The notes beneath the pieces were generated by a model. That model saw nothing but the letters and a program-made list of their open reading frames with translations. It was not told where the DNA came from and did no database searches. A stretch of DNA of 64,000 nt from Ruminococcaceae bacterium UBA3215 (lineage in GTDB: Bacteria > Bacillota > Clostridia > Oscillospirales > Ruminococcaceae), in the NCBI GenBank assembly GCA_002363155.1, contig DEWH01000013.1:23365-87364 (forward strand), given 5' to 3'. Of this stretch, positions 19,431-28,846 are shown in pieces. Position 1 is the first letter of the stretch. The number at the start of each line of letters is the position of its first letter. A program made the translations under genes and the position numbers.

Positions 19431-19495
19431 AAGCTGTTTCCGAAAAAGGAGTCTTGTATGAAAAAGCGATATGACGTAATATTCATAGTTTATTC

Positions 19496-20242
19496 CTACA
19501 GCATTCTCCTGCCGATATCGCCGGCAAACTGCTCCGGAAAGCTGAGAACATACTCGCCGTGGCACATACCTGCAAGAGGACGCATAATAACGCCCGGAAT
19601 ACGGCTCCCGACATATCCGATGTCGTATTTAAGCCTGTCGGCTTCTTCCGAGCCGTACCAGTATTCTATTGTACAGCCCTGCGCGGAAAGCGTTTCCGGC
19701 AGCTCATAGCAGTACATGGAACGGAATATCCTGTCCGTCGTATTGCCGGACATACGCTGCATCAGCAGATAGATCTTATCTGCCGATGCGGCGTTTATTT
19801 TTTGCGGCGGGAAAATCTTGTCGATCGCGGAACGGCTTGATCTTCCTCGTTTGAGGGGATTCGATGGAGCGAAGAGACTGTCGAGGATACCATTGCTTTC
19901 GCGGGGAGCAGGACCTGCATCTATCACCGCGTGCATAACAGGTACCGCACCGTCCGTAAGCATACGCATTGCAAGCGCTCCGCCGAGTGAAAACCCGTAC
20001 AGCAGATCGATATGCGGCACGCCGTGTTTCGCAAGGGTCAGCTCTATGCGCGACGCCACATCTTCCACAGAGGTGAATTCCTCGTCAGATGCGATATCGT
20101 GACCCGGCACTGCCACAGCATAGATATGGAAACGCCGTGAAAGAATGCCGATCGCATCGCCGAAAAGCTCCCACGGCATGCATTCCCCGTGTATCATCAC
20201 GATATTTCCGCGGTTGCGTTCGCCGAATTCGTGTATCTTCAT
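19496..20242 (-). CDS. Alpha/beta hydrolase
   Basis: 248 residues. Seen: NIVMIHGECMPWELF (oxyanion-side HG motif), YAVAVPGHD, the nucleophile elbow GFSLGG (Ser about residue 97) and a C-terminal His in GMCHGEYV. The lid region has no distinctive feature. ATG 20242 overlaps the upstream gene's stop as ATGA and has GGAG nine bases upstream, so translation is coupled. Last gene of the TerB/BrxD/helicase transcript by position; its link to that module is unclear. Confidence 0.85.
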   Translation of the reverse strand: MKIHEFGERNRGNIVMIHGECMPWELFGDAIGILSRRFHIYAVAVPGHDIASDEEFTSVEDVASRIELTLAKHGVPHIDLLYGFSLGGALAMRMLTDGAVPVMHAVIDAGPAPRESNGILDSLFAPSNPLKRGRSSRSAIDKIFPPQKINAASADKIYLLMQRMSGNTTDRIFRSMYCYELPETLSAQGCTIEYWYGSEEADRLKYDIGYVGSRIPGVIMRPLAGMCHGEYVLSFPEQFAGDIGRRML

Positions 20243-21327
20243 CTCTTTTGCTCCGCTGTATCGTCCTTGGTAAGCGCGATAAATTCCGCACCGCATTTAT
20301 TTATATCCATCGACGCGTTTTTCGGTGACCAGGCAATATCCCGCCTTATCACCTTCACAGGTGAACCCACGGCAATGCAGTTATTCGGGATCTTCCCCAT
20401 TACAACACTGTTCGCGCCGATTATACTGCCGTTTCCGATATTTGTCCTGTACAGTACGGAAACGTCGAATCCGATCCACACATGGTCACCTATGACGATA
20501 TTTCTCGAAACGGATATCTCTTTTGTGGAATTGATGTTCTCTCCCGTTTTTACGTCAAATATTGAATGCCCGTCCTGGCTCATCAGCGAAACACCGTAAG
20601 AGAACATGCAGTACTTTCCTACTGTGATGTAGGTGTCCGGCTGGGAATGTACAAGCAGGCGCTCGCCGGGGAAAGAATAAACAATAAAATGCTCCCCGAA
20701 GCTTACGGCACTGTCGTCGTAAAGCTGGGCATAAAGGCGGTTGAACAGGCAGGAACTTCCTGAAACGAACCGCGCTCGGTCATAAGCATAAATACAGGAA
20801 TCCATGATCACACTGTCCCCGCCTATTTCAACAAGCGAATCGGTCTGAGCGAATATGAGAGACGAAGAAAGGCTTACATTGTCCCCGATAACTATGCGTG
20901 AGTCATATCCGAAAAAGGCTGTATCGGCTTCCCCGTATCTGCCGGTGATGATGTTGCCGTGTTCGTCCTCAAAACGCTCATCACTCATTTCCTTTACACA
21001 GTCGCAGAAATAGCTGTAATCGGCTCCGGCTCTGTAACCGAACCGCTCCAGCCGTTCCTTTACCGATGCCCGGAATCCCACTGCGGCTATGACGTAATAC
21101 TCCGCGGACTTACCGTCCAGCACGTCCGGGGAAAAGCAGGGCATATCGCTGTAACTGTGCTCCGGGTCATCAACGCATACCGACACGGCTATCCTGTAAT
21201 TCATCATGAGCAGGAGACGCAGCATCTCACCCGCCGGATTGTTTCCCCATATTGCGATCTTTCTGCCGCTGCCGTTTTCCGCAGCGTCTTTCATCATTGC
21301 TTCAATTCCGCCGATACGATCGTTCAT
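20239..21327 (-). CDS. Hexapeptide-repeat acyltransferase with N-terminal PglD-like domain
   Basis: 362 residues from the chosen start. N-terminal part (about 15-95) has a Rossmann-like fold as in PglD-type sugar acyltransferases (KIAIWGNNPAGEMLRLLLMM, YYVIAAVGFRASVKERLERF). The C-terminal part (about 200-335) is a left-handed beta-helix with GKYCMFSYGVSLMSQDGHSI and IGDHVWIGFDVSVL, IIGANSVVMGKIPNNCIAVG. It probably acetylates a sugar or a surface glycan. Start ATG 21327 is preceded by GGCGGA; another ATG lies at 21351 with a poorer site. 36 bases after the helicase stop. Confidence 0.85.
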   Translation of the reverse strand: MNDRIGGIEAMMKDAAENGSGRKIAIWGNNPAGEMLRLLLMMNYRIAVSVCVDDPEHSYSDMPCFSPDVLDGKSAEYYVIAAVGFRASVKERLERFGYRAGADYSYFCDCVKEMSDERFEDEHGNIITGRYGEADTAFFGYDSRIVIGDNVSLSSSLIFAQTDSLVEIGGDSVIMDSCIYAYDRARFVSGSSCLFNRLYAQLYDDSAVSFGEHFIVYSFPGERLLVHSQPDTYITVGKYCMFSYGVSLMSQDGHSIFDVKTGENINSTKEISVSRNIVIGDHVWIGFDVSVLYRTNIGNGSIIGANSVVMGKIPNNCIAVGSPVKVIRRDIAWSPKNASMDINKCGAEFIALTKDDTAEQKR

Positions 21328-21363
21328 AGTTCCGCCTTTCATTTCAATCATTCTACGCCGCGC

Positions 21364-23601
21364 TCACAGGTACCTGTCCGCCCAGCCGCGTATGCGTTCT
21401 TTCATTTCTTCTGTTCCGAGCACCCCGTAAGCGAATCCCTTCTTCACAAGCTCCGCAGGCACATACTCGTCGTATTTCTCAAATACCGGGACCTCGTCCG
21501 GATAAACAAGCTCCAGCGGGTCAAGCGGCTTTGAGATCTCGTCCGCAAGCACCGTAAAGAACTCCCGCTCGTCCGCAGTCATAGTGAACTGCATAAAATA
21601 CGGGCGATACGGGTCAAGGCTTTTCAGTCCGAGCCTTCCCGCGCATCTGATCTTGAGGAAGCGTTCAAGGGCGAGGAACGAGTAAGTTCCGAGCCACGGA
21701 AACAGCGCCCACATTCTCCCGCCGAGATTTATAAGCGGCAGTTCGGTTATGCCGGCATTACGGGAGTTCTGTCTTGCCTGCGCGAGCCGCTGCACCGCGT
21801 TGTGCATAAGGTACGGGTAGCCTTTGTCCTCACGGAGCACCTCCCGCATACGCACAAGTATCTTCGTGTTTATGTCGCCCGGGCATTCTCCGAAATACGC
21901 CGGCACCTTGCCCTTTACCGGTTCGCAGTAAACAAGATGACGCTTTCTGTCCACCTCGGTGACTATCCATACATGACCGGCTATTGCTATCTTTTCACCT
22001 GCCGGCGGCGGCATAACTATCGTACCCAGCTCCTGGGATTCGCAGCGGACGGTGAATTCCTCATTCTCCTGGAATACCGCGTAGAACTTGAAGGAGTTGA
22101 CTATACGCTCACCCGCAAGCCCCACTATCAGCCCGCCCTCGTCCGTGCGCTGGATATGGTCGATCTCTATGAGGTGCCGCAGCAGGATCTTGTAATCCTC
22201 TTGTGATATCCGATAAAAGCATTTCAGCGTCAGAACCCGTGCCGCAAGTTCTGCGGGAGTAAGCTCACCGCAGGAAGCGAGGGTGCTCATGGTCTGGTGA
22301 TAAAGCAGGCTGTACGGTAGCCTGTCAAGTCTCGGCGGTTCCACCCAGCGCTCCTCGGCGTAGCACTGAACCAGCGCTATTCCCTGAAGCAGCTTCCACG
22401 GCACCGTCTCCGGCAGCATCGTTCTCGGCTCCGGCATCTCCTCCCGCATCACGAACCACATCTCCGGCGGCTGGTCACGCCTGCCTGTCCTGCCCATTCT
22501 CTGTAAGAATGAGGAGACTGTGAACGGCGCGTCTATCTGGAAAGCACGTTCAAGGCGCCCGATATCTATGCCGAGTTCGAGGGTAGCGGTGGTCACCGTG
22601 GTCATATACACGTCCTCGTCCTTCATTGCCGCTTCCGCGGTCTCACGGTATGATGCGGACAGATTTCCGTGATGTATGAGGAACCTGTCCGGCTCATGCT
22701 TTGCCTCGCAGTAAGAACGGAGCGTAGTGGTGACCGCTTCGCACTCCTCGCGGGAATTTACGAACACAAGGCACTTCTTGCCTCTTGTATGCTCAAAGAT
22801 ATATCCTATTCCCGGATCGGAGTGCTGCGGAGCGGTATCGGTAGCAGTCTCAAGCACCGGAAGCGCACCGTCAAGAGGCTTTCCCTCACCGGCCTGTACG
22901 TCCGAAATGTAGAAGTGCTCCATTGACAGCCGCCATTTCGTGCCTTTCGCTTCTATGCGCGGTATCACGGTTCCTCTTCCGGATCCGGCGGCAAGGAACT
23001 CGCCCGCTGCATCAAGGTCGCCTATGGTCGCGGAAAGCCCGATACGGCGCGGATTAACTCCCGCAAGCTTCGACAGCCTTTCGATAAGGCAGAGTGTCTG
23101 CCCTCCCCTGTCCCCGCGCATAAGGGAATGAACTTCATCTATGACAACGAACCGCAGGTCACCGAACAGCTTCGCTATTGCCGCATGTTTCCGCATCAGC
23201 ATAGCTTCCAGTGATTCCGGCGTTATCTGGAGTATCCCGGAGGGGTGCTTCATCATCTTGTCCTTGTGGGACTGTGACACATCGCCGTGCCAGTGCCACA
23301 CCGGGATATCCGCTTCCGCACACAGATCGTTAAGGCGCATGAACTGGTCGTTTATCAGCGCTTTCAGCGGTCCTATGTATATTGCTCCCACCGACTTCGG
23401 CATATCTTCCGAGAAAAGAGTGAGTATTGGAAAGAACGCCGCTTCCGTCTTTCCGGACGCGGTAGAAGCTGACAGAAGCACGTTCTCGTCTGTATTGAAT
23501 ATTGCATCTCCCGCCGCTGCCTGTATCGCGCGGAGAGACTCCCAGTTGCTGCGGTATATGTAATCCTGCACAAAGGGTGCATACCTGTCAAATACGTTCA
23601 T
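21364..23601 (-). CDS. Lhr-like superfamily 2 helicase (BrxHI-like)
   Basis: 745 residues. Helicase motifs: Q-like N-terminus, I STASGKTEAAFF (about 43-54), II DEVH (VVIDEVHSLM, about 155), III LSATIGD, IV LVFVNSREECEAV, V TTATLELGIDIG and VI QRMGRTGRRD (about 370). Then a winged-helix region and a long C-terminal domain, as in Lhr-type enzymes. Type 2 BREX systems carry a helicase of this kind (BrxHI) beside BrxD; here the preceding gene is a BrxD-like ATPase and the one before that a TerB protein. Predicted role: DNA remodelling in stress response or phage defence. Start: AAAGGACAGGAT ATG. Confidence 0.9.
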   Translation of the reverse strand: MNVFDRYAPFVQDYIYRSNWESLRAIQAAAGDAIFNTDENVLLSASTASGKTEAAFFPILTLFSEDMPKSVGAIYIGPLKALINDQFMRLNDLCAEADIPVWHWHGDVSQSHKDKMMKHPSGILQITPESLEAMLMRKHAAIAKLFGDLRFVVIDEVHSLMRGDRGGQTLCLIERLSKLAGVNPRRIGLSATIGDLDAAGEFLAAGSGRGTVIPRIEAKGTKWRLSMEHFYISDVQAGEGKPLDGALPVLETATDTAPQHSDPGIGYIFEHTRGKKCLVFVNSREECEAVTTTLRSYCEAKHEPDRFLIHHGNLSASYRETAEAAMKDEDVYMTTVTTATLELGIDIGRLERAFQIDAPFTVSSFLQRMGRTGRRDQPPEMWFVMREEMPEPRTMLPETVPWKLLQGIALVQCYAEERWVEPPRLDRLPYSLLYHQTMSTLASCGELTPAELAARVLTLKCFYRISQEDYKILLRHLIEIDHIQRTDEGGLIVGLAGERIVNSFKFYAVFQENEEFTVRCESQELGTIVMPPPAGEKIAIAGHVWIVTEVDRKRHLVYCEPVKGKVPAYFGECPGDINTKILVRMREVLREDKGYPYLMHNAVQRLAQARQNSRNAGITELPLINLGGRMWALFPWLGTYSFLALERFLKIRCAGRLGLKSLDPYRPYFMQFTMTADEREFFTVLADEISKPLDPLELVYPDEVPVFEKYDEYVPAELVKKGFAYGVLGTEEMKERIRGWADRYL

Positions 23602-23747
23602 ATCCTGTCCTTTCGGGATCCTGCGCAGCTGCGCCTTCGCGCGTGTCCTGCGCGGACAGCGCCAACCCCTTTAAAAAGGGGTTGGATCCCTAAACCTGAT
23701 GACCGTGATACGGAGATTTATAGTTTCATCACATAAAGAAAGTTCTT
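23602..23747. repeat. Dispersed intergenic repeat between the ATPase and helicase genes
   Basis: Contains CCAACCCCTTT/AAAGGGGTTGG (11-bp palindromic stem around 23662-23686), then a diverged ACCGTGATACGGAGATTT module. It matches the layout of the copies at about 11210 and 26750. In the operon mRNA the stem would fall in the gap before the helicase. Confidence 0.6.
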
Positions 23748-25064
23748 TCAAAGCTCAAACTCCGCGAATTCGGCATTGTCGGCTTCATCGCTGACCGTAG
23801 GTGCGGAATACTGAATACCGCCGGAGGAGATGAATTCCGATATGTTAAGATCGGGGTTCTGGTAAATGATGTCCAGAAGCTCGATAAAATCGCGTATCAC
23901 CTCGCGGGGCGTTATATGGGAGTCCGAGCCTATGCGCCCGAACTCGGTCTTTATAAACACAATGAGATCGTCCTGCGTCACACGCTGTTCGTACCCGAAA
24001 AGCTGTGCATGTATGTCCGCCAGCTTCTCCGTCAGCACCAGCATTTCCTCATAGGTCAGCGGAACGAGATGTATGACCGGAGCCAGCATATCCTTTATCC
24101 CCTCGCGTCCGAACCGCCCTTCCGCAAGCCTTGACCGCAGCGCCTCATAACTGTACACTCCGCGCCTTGTGTCCTCGATGCACTGCGGAGTACCGCCCAT
24201 GATTATGCCGAGATGCTTTGCCTTGCCCTGGAGCGTGTCGTTGTACATCATAAGTATCTTTTCGTAATTATACTGACGGGTGATCGCATTCGGTATCTTG
24301 TAGATGTTCACAAGCTCGTCTATAAGCACAAGAAGTCCGTTATATCCCGCCATTTTAAGAAACGCGGCAAATAGCTTTATGTACTCGTACCAGTCATCAT
24401 CGGTGATGATGATGTTCACTCCAAGCTCGGACTTTGCTTCGGTTTTAGTTGCATACTCGCCCCGGAACCATTTCGCCACTTTTGCCTTGTCCTCGTCGTT
24501 CCCGTCAATACAGGCGCGGTAGTACACTGTCAGCAGCTTTGCAAAATCGAAGCCATGAACCATTTCGCTAAGCGAGTTCATCACGGTATAGATCTTCTTT
24601 TCAACAGCCTTTCCGAACTCCGGAGAACCCGCATCAAGCCCGGTTTCTGCCGCAGTCTCCGACTGCACCCCGCTTATCCAGCGGTCAAGTATCAGCGTTA
24701 GCGCACCCCCGTCCGGACATGTCTTTGTGGACATATTCCGGATAAGCTCCTTGTATGTCGCAAGTCCCTGCCCTTTCGTACCCTGCAGTCTGCGCTCCGG
24801 GGAAAGATCGGCATCAACAACAACGAAATTTCTGTCCATAACGTGACTGCGTATCGTCTGGAGCAGAAAGCTCTTGCCGCTTCCGTACTTGCCGACTATG
24901 AACCGGAACGACGCACCGCCGTCCGCGATTATATCAACATCATGCAGCAGCGCGTCTATCTCGGTCTCTCTTCCGACTGTGATGTACGGCAGCCCGATAC
25001 GCGGCACTACTCCGCCTTTCAGTGAGTTTATGACAGCCGATGCTATACGCTTCGGTATCTTCAT
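23748..25064 (-). CDS. BrxD-like AAA ATPase (DUF2791)
   Basis: 438 residues. Seen: KRIASAVINSLKGGVVPRIG, VGRETEIDALLHDVDIIADG, Walker A FIVGKYGSGKSFLLQTIRSH (about 57-76), VVVDADLSPERRLQG, TKGQGLATYKELIRNM, and the Walker B-like LLVLIDELVNIYKI (about 258). This set is typical of the BREX ATP-binding protein BrxD family. BrxD occurs in type 2 BREX, but also alone beside a helicase and a TerB-domain protein, as here. No pglX, pglZ or brxC is in the window, so this is not a BREX system. ATGA overlap with the upstream TerB gene. Confidence 0.9.
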   Translation of the reverse strand: MKIPKRIASAVINSLKGGVVPRIGLPYITVGRETEIDALLHDVDIIADGGASFRFIVGKYGSGKSFLLQTIRSHVMDRNFVVVDADLSPERRLQGTKGQGLATYKELIRNMSTKTCPDGGALTLILDRWISGVQSETAAETGLDAGSPEFGKAVEKKIYTVMNSLSEMVHGFDFAKLLTVYYRACIDGNDEDKAKVAKWFRGEYATKTEAKSELGVNIIITDDDWYEYIKLFAAFLKMAGYNGLLVLIDELVNIYKIPNAITRQYNYEKILMMYNDTLQGKAKHLGIIMGGTPQCIEDTRRGVYSYEALRSRLAEGRFGREGIKDMLAPVIHLVPLTYEEMLVLTEKLADIHAQLFGYEQRVTQDDLIVFIKTEFGRIGSDSHITPREVIRDFIELLDIIYQNPDLNISEFISSGGIQYSAPTVSDEADNAEFAEFEL

Positions 25065-26593
25065 TCGTGTATCATTCCTTTCAGTTCTTCGGCATAGTCC
25101 TCAATTATTTCCGGAATGCCGCCCGAGAAGTCGATGACCGTATCCGCGAACAGATCAAACAGCTTCTCATTCACAGAATCCGCAATAAGCGACGGCATCG
25201 TTCCCGCCGCTCTCGCCGCGCCCTCAGCGTCACCGCCGTACAGAAGGCACTGCATAAAGCGGTACTCGTTACTGTCAAGCGGAGTGCCGTTTCCGGCGCT
25301 CGCTTCGGCGGTCTGCATCGGTCCGGGTCCGGTATTCTCCACGATACCGGCGGACATATCCTCAGTATCACTTTCCTCGTCAACTATCAGCTTTTCCCTT
25401 GTGATATCGGCTGCCTGCCTTATCCCTCCGAGCTTTGTTACATCTATCTCTATCTTTGCGGCTTCTTCACGCTTTTTCTGCTCAAATATGCCTTCTATCT
25501 CTTTTCCGATGATTCCGGTTTCGGTCTTTGTCGCCTTGCAGCCGCCCAGCCGGTGCCTGAATCCGAACCTCTCGCGCATAAGGTGATCGACAGCTCTCAT
25601 AAGCTCGCCCAGCTCCTTGCTGGTTTTTCGGCTGCCGTATATCATATCCGAGAACCACATTCCGTTCATGCACTCGAACTTCTGGAGCGGGTCAACCTCA
25701 TATACAAAACTGCGCCTGCCTGCCCGGTCATAGAATACTGCGGAGGCGAACATATAATGCGGCATTCTCACCCGGCTGCCGAAATACTTCTCGCAGAGAG
25801 TTTTCTTGCTGTGCGAACCGTAATGCTCCGACAGCTTGCGGTATGTGCCGCAGGCGACTGTACGGAACTCCTCCGGATATGTTTTATAAAATGTGGAACC
25901 TTCGATCTTGTATGAGGAAAGCCTTACGATCGCCCCGAAAACCTCTTCGTCGCTGCGTCCGGCGCACTCCATAAGCACAAGCACAGCATCATCGAACGAC
26001 TTGTCCTCGCTGTTATCAAGACAGCTCGCCGGGAGCCGGTTATATATGACATAATCCTTTATCCAGCGCTGAAGAAAGGAGCGTACAGCCGATCCGGACC
26101 CGTAATGCTCATTTACCAGCATCAGCTTCCCGTATCCCTCTTCCGGTGTACCTGCTCCGATGCCGTTCAGCAGTTCGTAGATGTACAGGAATACGAACGA
26201 AACCGGCGCTTCCGGATATTCTCCTTTTCTTACGGCGGTGCGCCATGTGAAGTAGCCGCGAAGCTGCTCGGTGGTCATACTTCCGTATGTGGGATAGTAC
26301 ATAGTGAAGCTTCCGGAGAACGGACAGTCGTCCTCATAGTCCTCCATGAGCTTTGCCTGCTCGTAGAAGATCCGCTCACGGGACTGCCAGCGGATATCAT
26401 TGCGGTACGGAAGCTCACGCATCTCCTTTATCTTTTCCGGGACGCTGTTAAGACGAACGGGAGCCGGCCTTTTCAATGCCGACGCGGGGCGCAGTATCGG
26501 CTCGTCTGTATAGACTTTCCCGCCGAAGGAACTGCTGTTTTTCAGCTTCTCGTCATCAAGCACGAGCGATATGATATCATTTGCATCAGCCAT
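25061..26593 (-). CDS. TerB-N/TerB-C domain protein
   Basis: 510 residues. Residues about 70-200 fit the TerB-N domain (YGSMTTEQLRGYFTWRTAVR, FVFLYIYELLNGIG, LPASCLDN); the last 100 fit TerB-C. The middle (about 250-340) has mixed charged segments and the motif HYMFASAVFYDR. TerB-N/TerB-C proteins were predicted by comparative genomics (Anantharaman, Iyer and Aravind) to act in membrane-linked stress response and DNA processing with helicases and ATPases, matching the next two genes. Start: AGGAGG seven bases before ATG. First gene of the operon, overlapping the next by ATGA. Confidence 0.85.
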   Translation of the reverse strand: MADANDIISLVLDDEKLKNSSSFGGKVYTDEPILRPASALKRPAPVRLNSVPEKIKEMRELPYRNDIRWQSRERIFYEQAKLMEDYEDDCPFSGSFTMYYPTYGSMTTEQLRGYFTWRTAVRKGEYPEAPVSFVFLYIYELLNGIGAGTPEEGYGKLMLVNEHYGSGSAVRSFLQRWIKDYVIYNRLPASCLDNSEDKSFDDAVLVLMECAGRSDEEVFGAIVRLSSYKIEGSTFYKTYPEEFRTVACGTYRKLSEHYGSHSKKTLCEKYFGSRVRMPHYMFASAVFYDRAGRRSFVYEVDPLQKFECMNGMWFSDMIYGSRKTSKELGELMRAVDHLMRERFGFRHRLGGCKATKTETGIIGKEIEGIFEQKKREEAAKIEIDVTKLGGIRQAADITREKLIVDEESDTEDMSAGIVENTGPGPMQTAEASAGNGTPLDSNEYRFMQCLLYGGDAEGAARAAGTMPSLIADSVNEKLFDLFADTVIDFSGGIPEIIEDYAEELKGMIHE

Positions 26594-26623
26594 TACCGCA
26601 CCTCCTCAGAACGTTATTTATTC

Positions 26624-26652
26624 ATTATACCATAACTTGAAGGATTTTGCAA
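26624..26652 (-). promoter_or_regulatory. Promoter of the TerB/BrxD/helicase operon
   Basis: -35 TTGCAA (26652-26647), 17-base spacer, -10 TATAAT (26629-26624), about 30 bases before the TerB start. Confidence 0.8.
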
Positions 26653-26662
26653 TTCCGGAAAT

Positions 26663-26690
26663 AAAAAAGCACCCCGACGGGCGCTTTTAT
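26663..26690 (-). terminator. Intrinsic terminator after the small acidic gene
   Basis: On the minus strand AAAAGCGCCC/GGGTGCTTTT closes a short loop and is followed by TTTTTTATTT. It separates the acidic-protein transcript from the TerB operon promoter. Confidence 0.7.
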
Positions 26691-26699
26691 AAATCTAAT

Positions 26700-26791
26700 T
26701 TACGAAGAATCTTTCAAATTTCCGTGTTACGGGATAGTTTCAGGGGGCTGCCGAAGCGGAGCCCCTTCTTGACGTTCTCAAGCGAAGCGGC
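26700..26791. repeat. Dispersed intergenic repeat copy
   Basis: Contains CTTTCAAATTTCCGTGTTACGGG, the inverse of the module at about 11265-11285, and AGGGGGCTGCCGAAGCGGAGCCCCTT, a hairpin. Abuts the stop codon of the small acidic gene. Confidence 0.55.
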
Positions 26792-27160
26792 TCACATCAG
26801 ACCCTCAAAACTGTCCGACATTTCGTCGTCCGAGAAGAGAAGCCCCGAAAGCTCGTCCTCCGCAGAGATCACGGGGAATGCCATTGCGCGTGCTATGTTC
26901 TGTGAAGCCTGCTCTTCTGCGGTACGGTCAAGCTCTTCAAGTTCGTCAAGACCGATAGAGTCATCAAGATCATCTTCCCCTTCCGAGAAGAAAATATCAT
27001 TGCTCCCGCTGTCCGCTCTGAGATTATCCGCAACCGCATCACGGAACACGCTGTCAAAGCTCAGCGTTCCTTTTTCATTTTCTTTATCGGAAGCTTTCCG
27101 GTAAACTGAATTGCCGCCGAATGCCGCTCCTACATTTCCTACTGCTCCGGGATATCCCAT
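26792..27160 (-). CDS. Small acidic protein, unknown
   Basis: 122 residues from ATG 27160, which has AAGGAG six bases upstream; longer frames to 27202 lack a site. Strongly acidic (GEDDLDDSIGLDELEELDRT, SDDEMSDSFEGL) with a glycine-rich N-terminus (MGYPGAVGNVGAAFGGNSVY). No domain recognised. Its own terminator follows. It may be a binding partner or adaptor, but nothing in the sequence shows this. Confidence 0.65.
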   Translation of the reverse strand: MGYPGAVGNVGAAFGGNSVYRKASDKENEKGTLSFDSVFRDAVADNLRADSGSNDIFFSEGEDDLDDSIGLDELEELDRTAEEQASQNIARAMAFPVISAEDELSGLLFSDDEMSDSFEGLM

Positions 27161-27362
27161 ATCGATCTCCTTTCCGCCGTGCTTTACCGCACATTGTAAC
27201 AAACACTGTATATTGTGTACGGCAGTATCTGCCGTCCTATATCTATTGTTGACATTATATCACTTTGTTAATCATATATCAAGACATATTTTGAATAATA
27301 TAAAATCAACAAATTTCTCCTTTTTGGTAAATTGTGACAAATTTCGGAGAATTTTATTGTGC

Positions 27363-27412
27363 AATAAAACATTTAACTGCCGCACGGCGCTCTTACACAC
27401 TGTACGGCAGTT
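27363..27412 (-). terminator. Terminator after galK
   Basis: Minus-strand stem AACTGCCGTAC/GTGCGGCAGTT with a 16-base loop, followed by AAATGTTTTATTG; it lies about 34 bases after the galK stop. Confidence 0.75.
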
Positions 27413-27445
27413 GATACTATTATTCCGTTTTCTGCGGTGCAGGAA

Positions 27446-28726
27446 TTATAAGTCGATCTCTATACCGCCTGCATTGCGGATCCGGAGCTGATGACAGCTG
27501 CCCTCGCCGAACAGACTGTCCATGCCCTTGCGGTACGAATCCGCAAGATGCTTCGGTACGAATGCCTGGATAGTTCCCGCAAATCCGCCGCCGTGAACAC
27601 GAGAAGCGCCTTCACCGCCGAGAAGCTTCGAGCTCATCATCAACGCGACAGGTATTCCCTGCTCCTGCGGTGCGCCGCAGGCATAAAGATTCTGAAGCAG
27701 GCGGGCGGAGGAGTCTCCGGATTCGTTCACTATCCTGAGGAACTCGGACATATTGCTGCTTTCAATCGCCTTCGCCGCTTCAACAGCACGTCTGTTCTCC
27801 GCAAAGAAATGCGCGGCACGAAGTACGGCACGGTCTCCGCAGGTCTTGCGGAGCACAGGCAGTTTCTCATAAAACTCGTTTTCGTCGGCAGCACGCAGCC
27901 AGTCTTTGCCGAGCTGCTTCGCAACGCTTATCATCTCGGAGGGGATAGCCGAATACTCATCTGACAAGTCGGCATGACTGCCCTTCGTGTCGGTTATGAA
28001 CAGCACATAGCCGTTTGCGTCAAGATCGCATTTAGCCGCCGATACCTTCGGTGATGTGGTATTTTCAAAGTCGATGAATACCGAGCTTCCGACAGCACTT
28101 GCGGTCTGATCCATAAGCCCGCTCTTCTTGCCGAAATATACGTTCTCCGCAAGCTGACCGATTTTCGCTATCTCAATAGCGCCTGCCTTGCCCCCGTTGT
28201 AATGCTTGTCAATGATAGTTCCGACAAGTACCTCGAATGCGGCAGATGACGAAAGTCCGCTCCCGCCGAGCACGTCAGATGTCGTATATGCTTCAAAACC
28301 GCCTATGTTGAATCCGCGGCTCTTGAATCCCGCAGCAACTCCCCTTATCAGCGCATCTGATGTTCCCTCCTCGCTTTTCTGCGGAGCAAGGTCGGAAATG
28401 TTGACCACGTTCATGCTGTGTCCTTCAGATTGCAGACGGATAACGTTCTCGGAGTTGAACGCAACTATGCCGATTATATCAAGATCCACCGCTGCCGCAA
28501 GAACACAGCCGTGCTGATGATCGGTATGGTTGCCGCAGATCTCAGTCCTGCCGGGTGCGGAAAAAAGCGATACGTTGTGATGCTCCGGGAAAAGATCTTC
28601 AAATCCGTTGCATGCTCTTATATAACGCTCACGCTGCTTTGCAACATTCTCCTGTCCGTAAAGTCCGGCAAGCTTGCTGTCAAGTCCGCCCTCCCTGATA
28701 AGTTCCTTAAGTCCTATTACATTCAT
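27446..28726 (-). CDS. galK: Galactokinase
   Basis: 426 residues, a GHMP kinase that makes galactose 1-phosphate for the Leloir pathway. Seen: FSAPGRTEICGNHTDHQHGC (galactokinase signature, about 55-74), the ATP loop VLGGSGLSSSAAFEV (about 150-165), GKKSGLMDQTASAVG, and the GHMP motif 3 GGEGASRVHGGGFAGTIQAF (about 372-392). The N-terminal extension of about 30 residues fits clostridial GalK. No galT, galE or galactose transporter is adjacent. The leader carries a sigma-28-like and a housekeeping promoter and a strong palindrome. Confidence 0.95.
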   Translation of the reverse strand: MNVIGLKELIREGGLDSKLAGLYGQENVAKQRERYIRACNGFEDLFPEHHNVSLFSAPGRTEICGNHTDHQHGCVLAAAVDLDIIGIVAFNSENVIRLQSEGHSMNVVNISDLAPQKSEEGTSDALIRGVAAGFKSRGFNIGGFEAYTTSDVLGGSGLSSSAAFEVLVGTIIDKHYNGGKAGAIEIAKIGQLAENVYFGKKSGLMDQTASAVGSSVFIDFENTTSPKVSAAKCDLDANGYVLFITDTKGSHADLSDEYSAIPSEMISVAKQLGKDWLRAADENEFYEKLPVLRKTCGDRAVLRAAHFFAENRRAVEAAKAIESSNMSEFLRIVNESGDSSARLLQNLYACGAPQEQGIPVALMMSSKLLGGEGASRVHGGGFAGTIQAFVPKHLADSYRKGMDSLFGEGSCHQLRIRNAGGIEIDL

Positions 28727-28800
28727 ATTCCGGTTTTCCTTTCTGAATTTTCGGATATGTATTTATAAGCTCGAAAAAATCACTGTCACGATAAAAAGAA

Positions 28801-28846
28801 TTTCTGCCGATAATACAAATATCCACATTTGTATTATCGGCAGAAA
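28801..28846. repeat. Perfect 20-bp inverted repeat in the galK leader
   Basis: Arms 28801-28820 and 28827-28846 are perfectly complementary with a six-base loop (ATCCAC). The right arm contains, on the minus strand, the GCCGATAA of a sigma-28-type -10. It may be an operator, an attenuator for transcripts starting upstream, or a mobile-element scar. Confidence 0.7.

Noticed and set aside
21364..26593. BREX phage-defence system
   Set aside because: Only BrxD-like and BrxHI-like genes are present; brxC, pglX, pglZ and a methylase are missing from the window.
28801..28813. Second sigma-28 promoter on the plus strand in the palindrome
   Set aside because: GCCGATAA is there by symmetry, but the nearest TAAA is 10 rather than 15 bases upstream and no gene follows closely.
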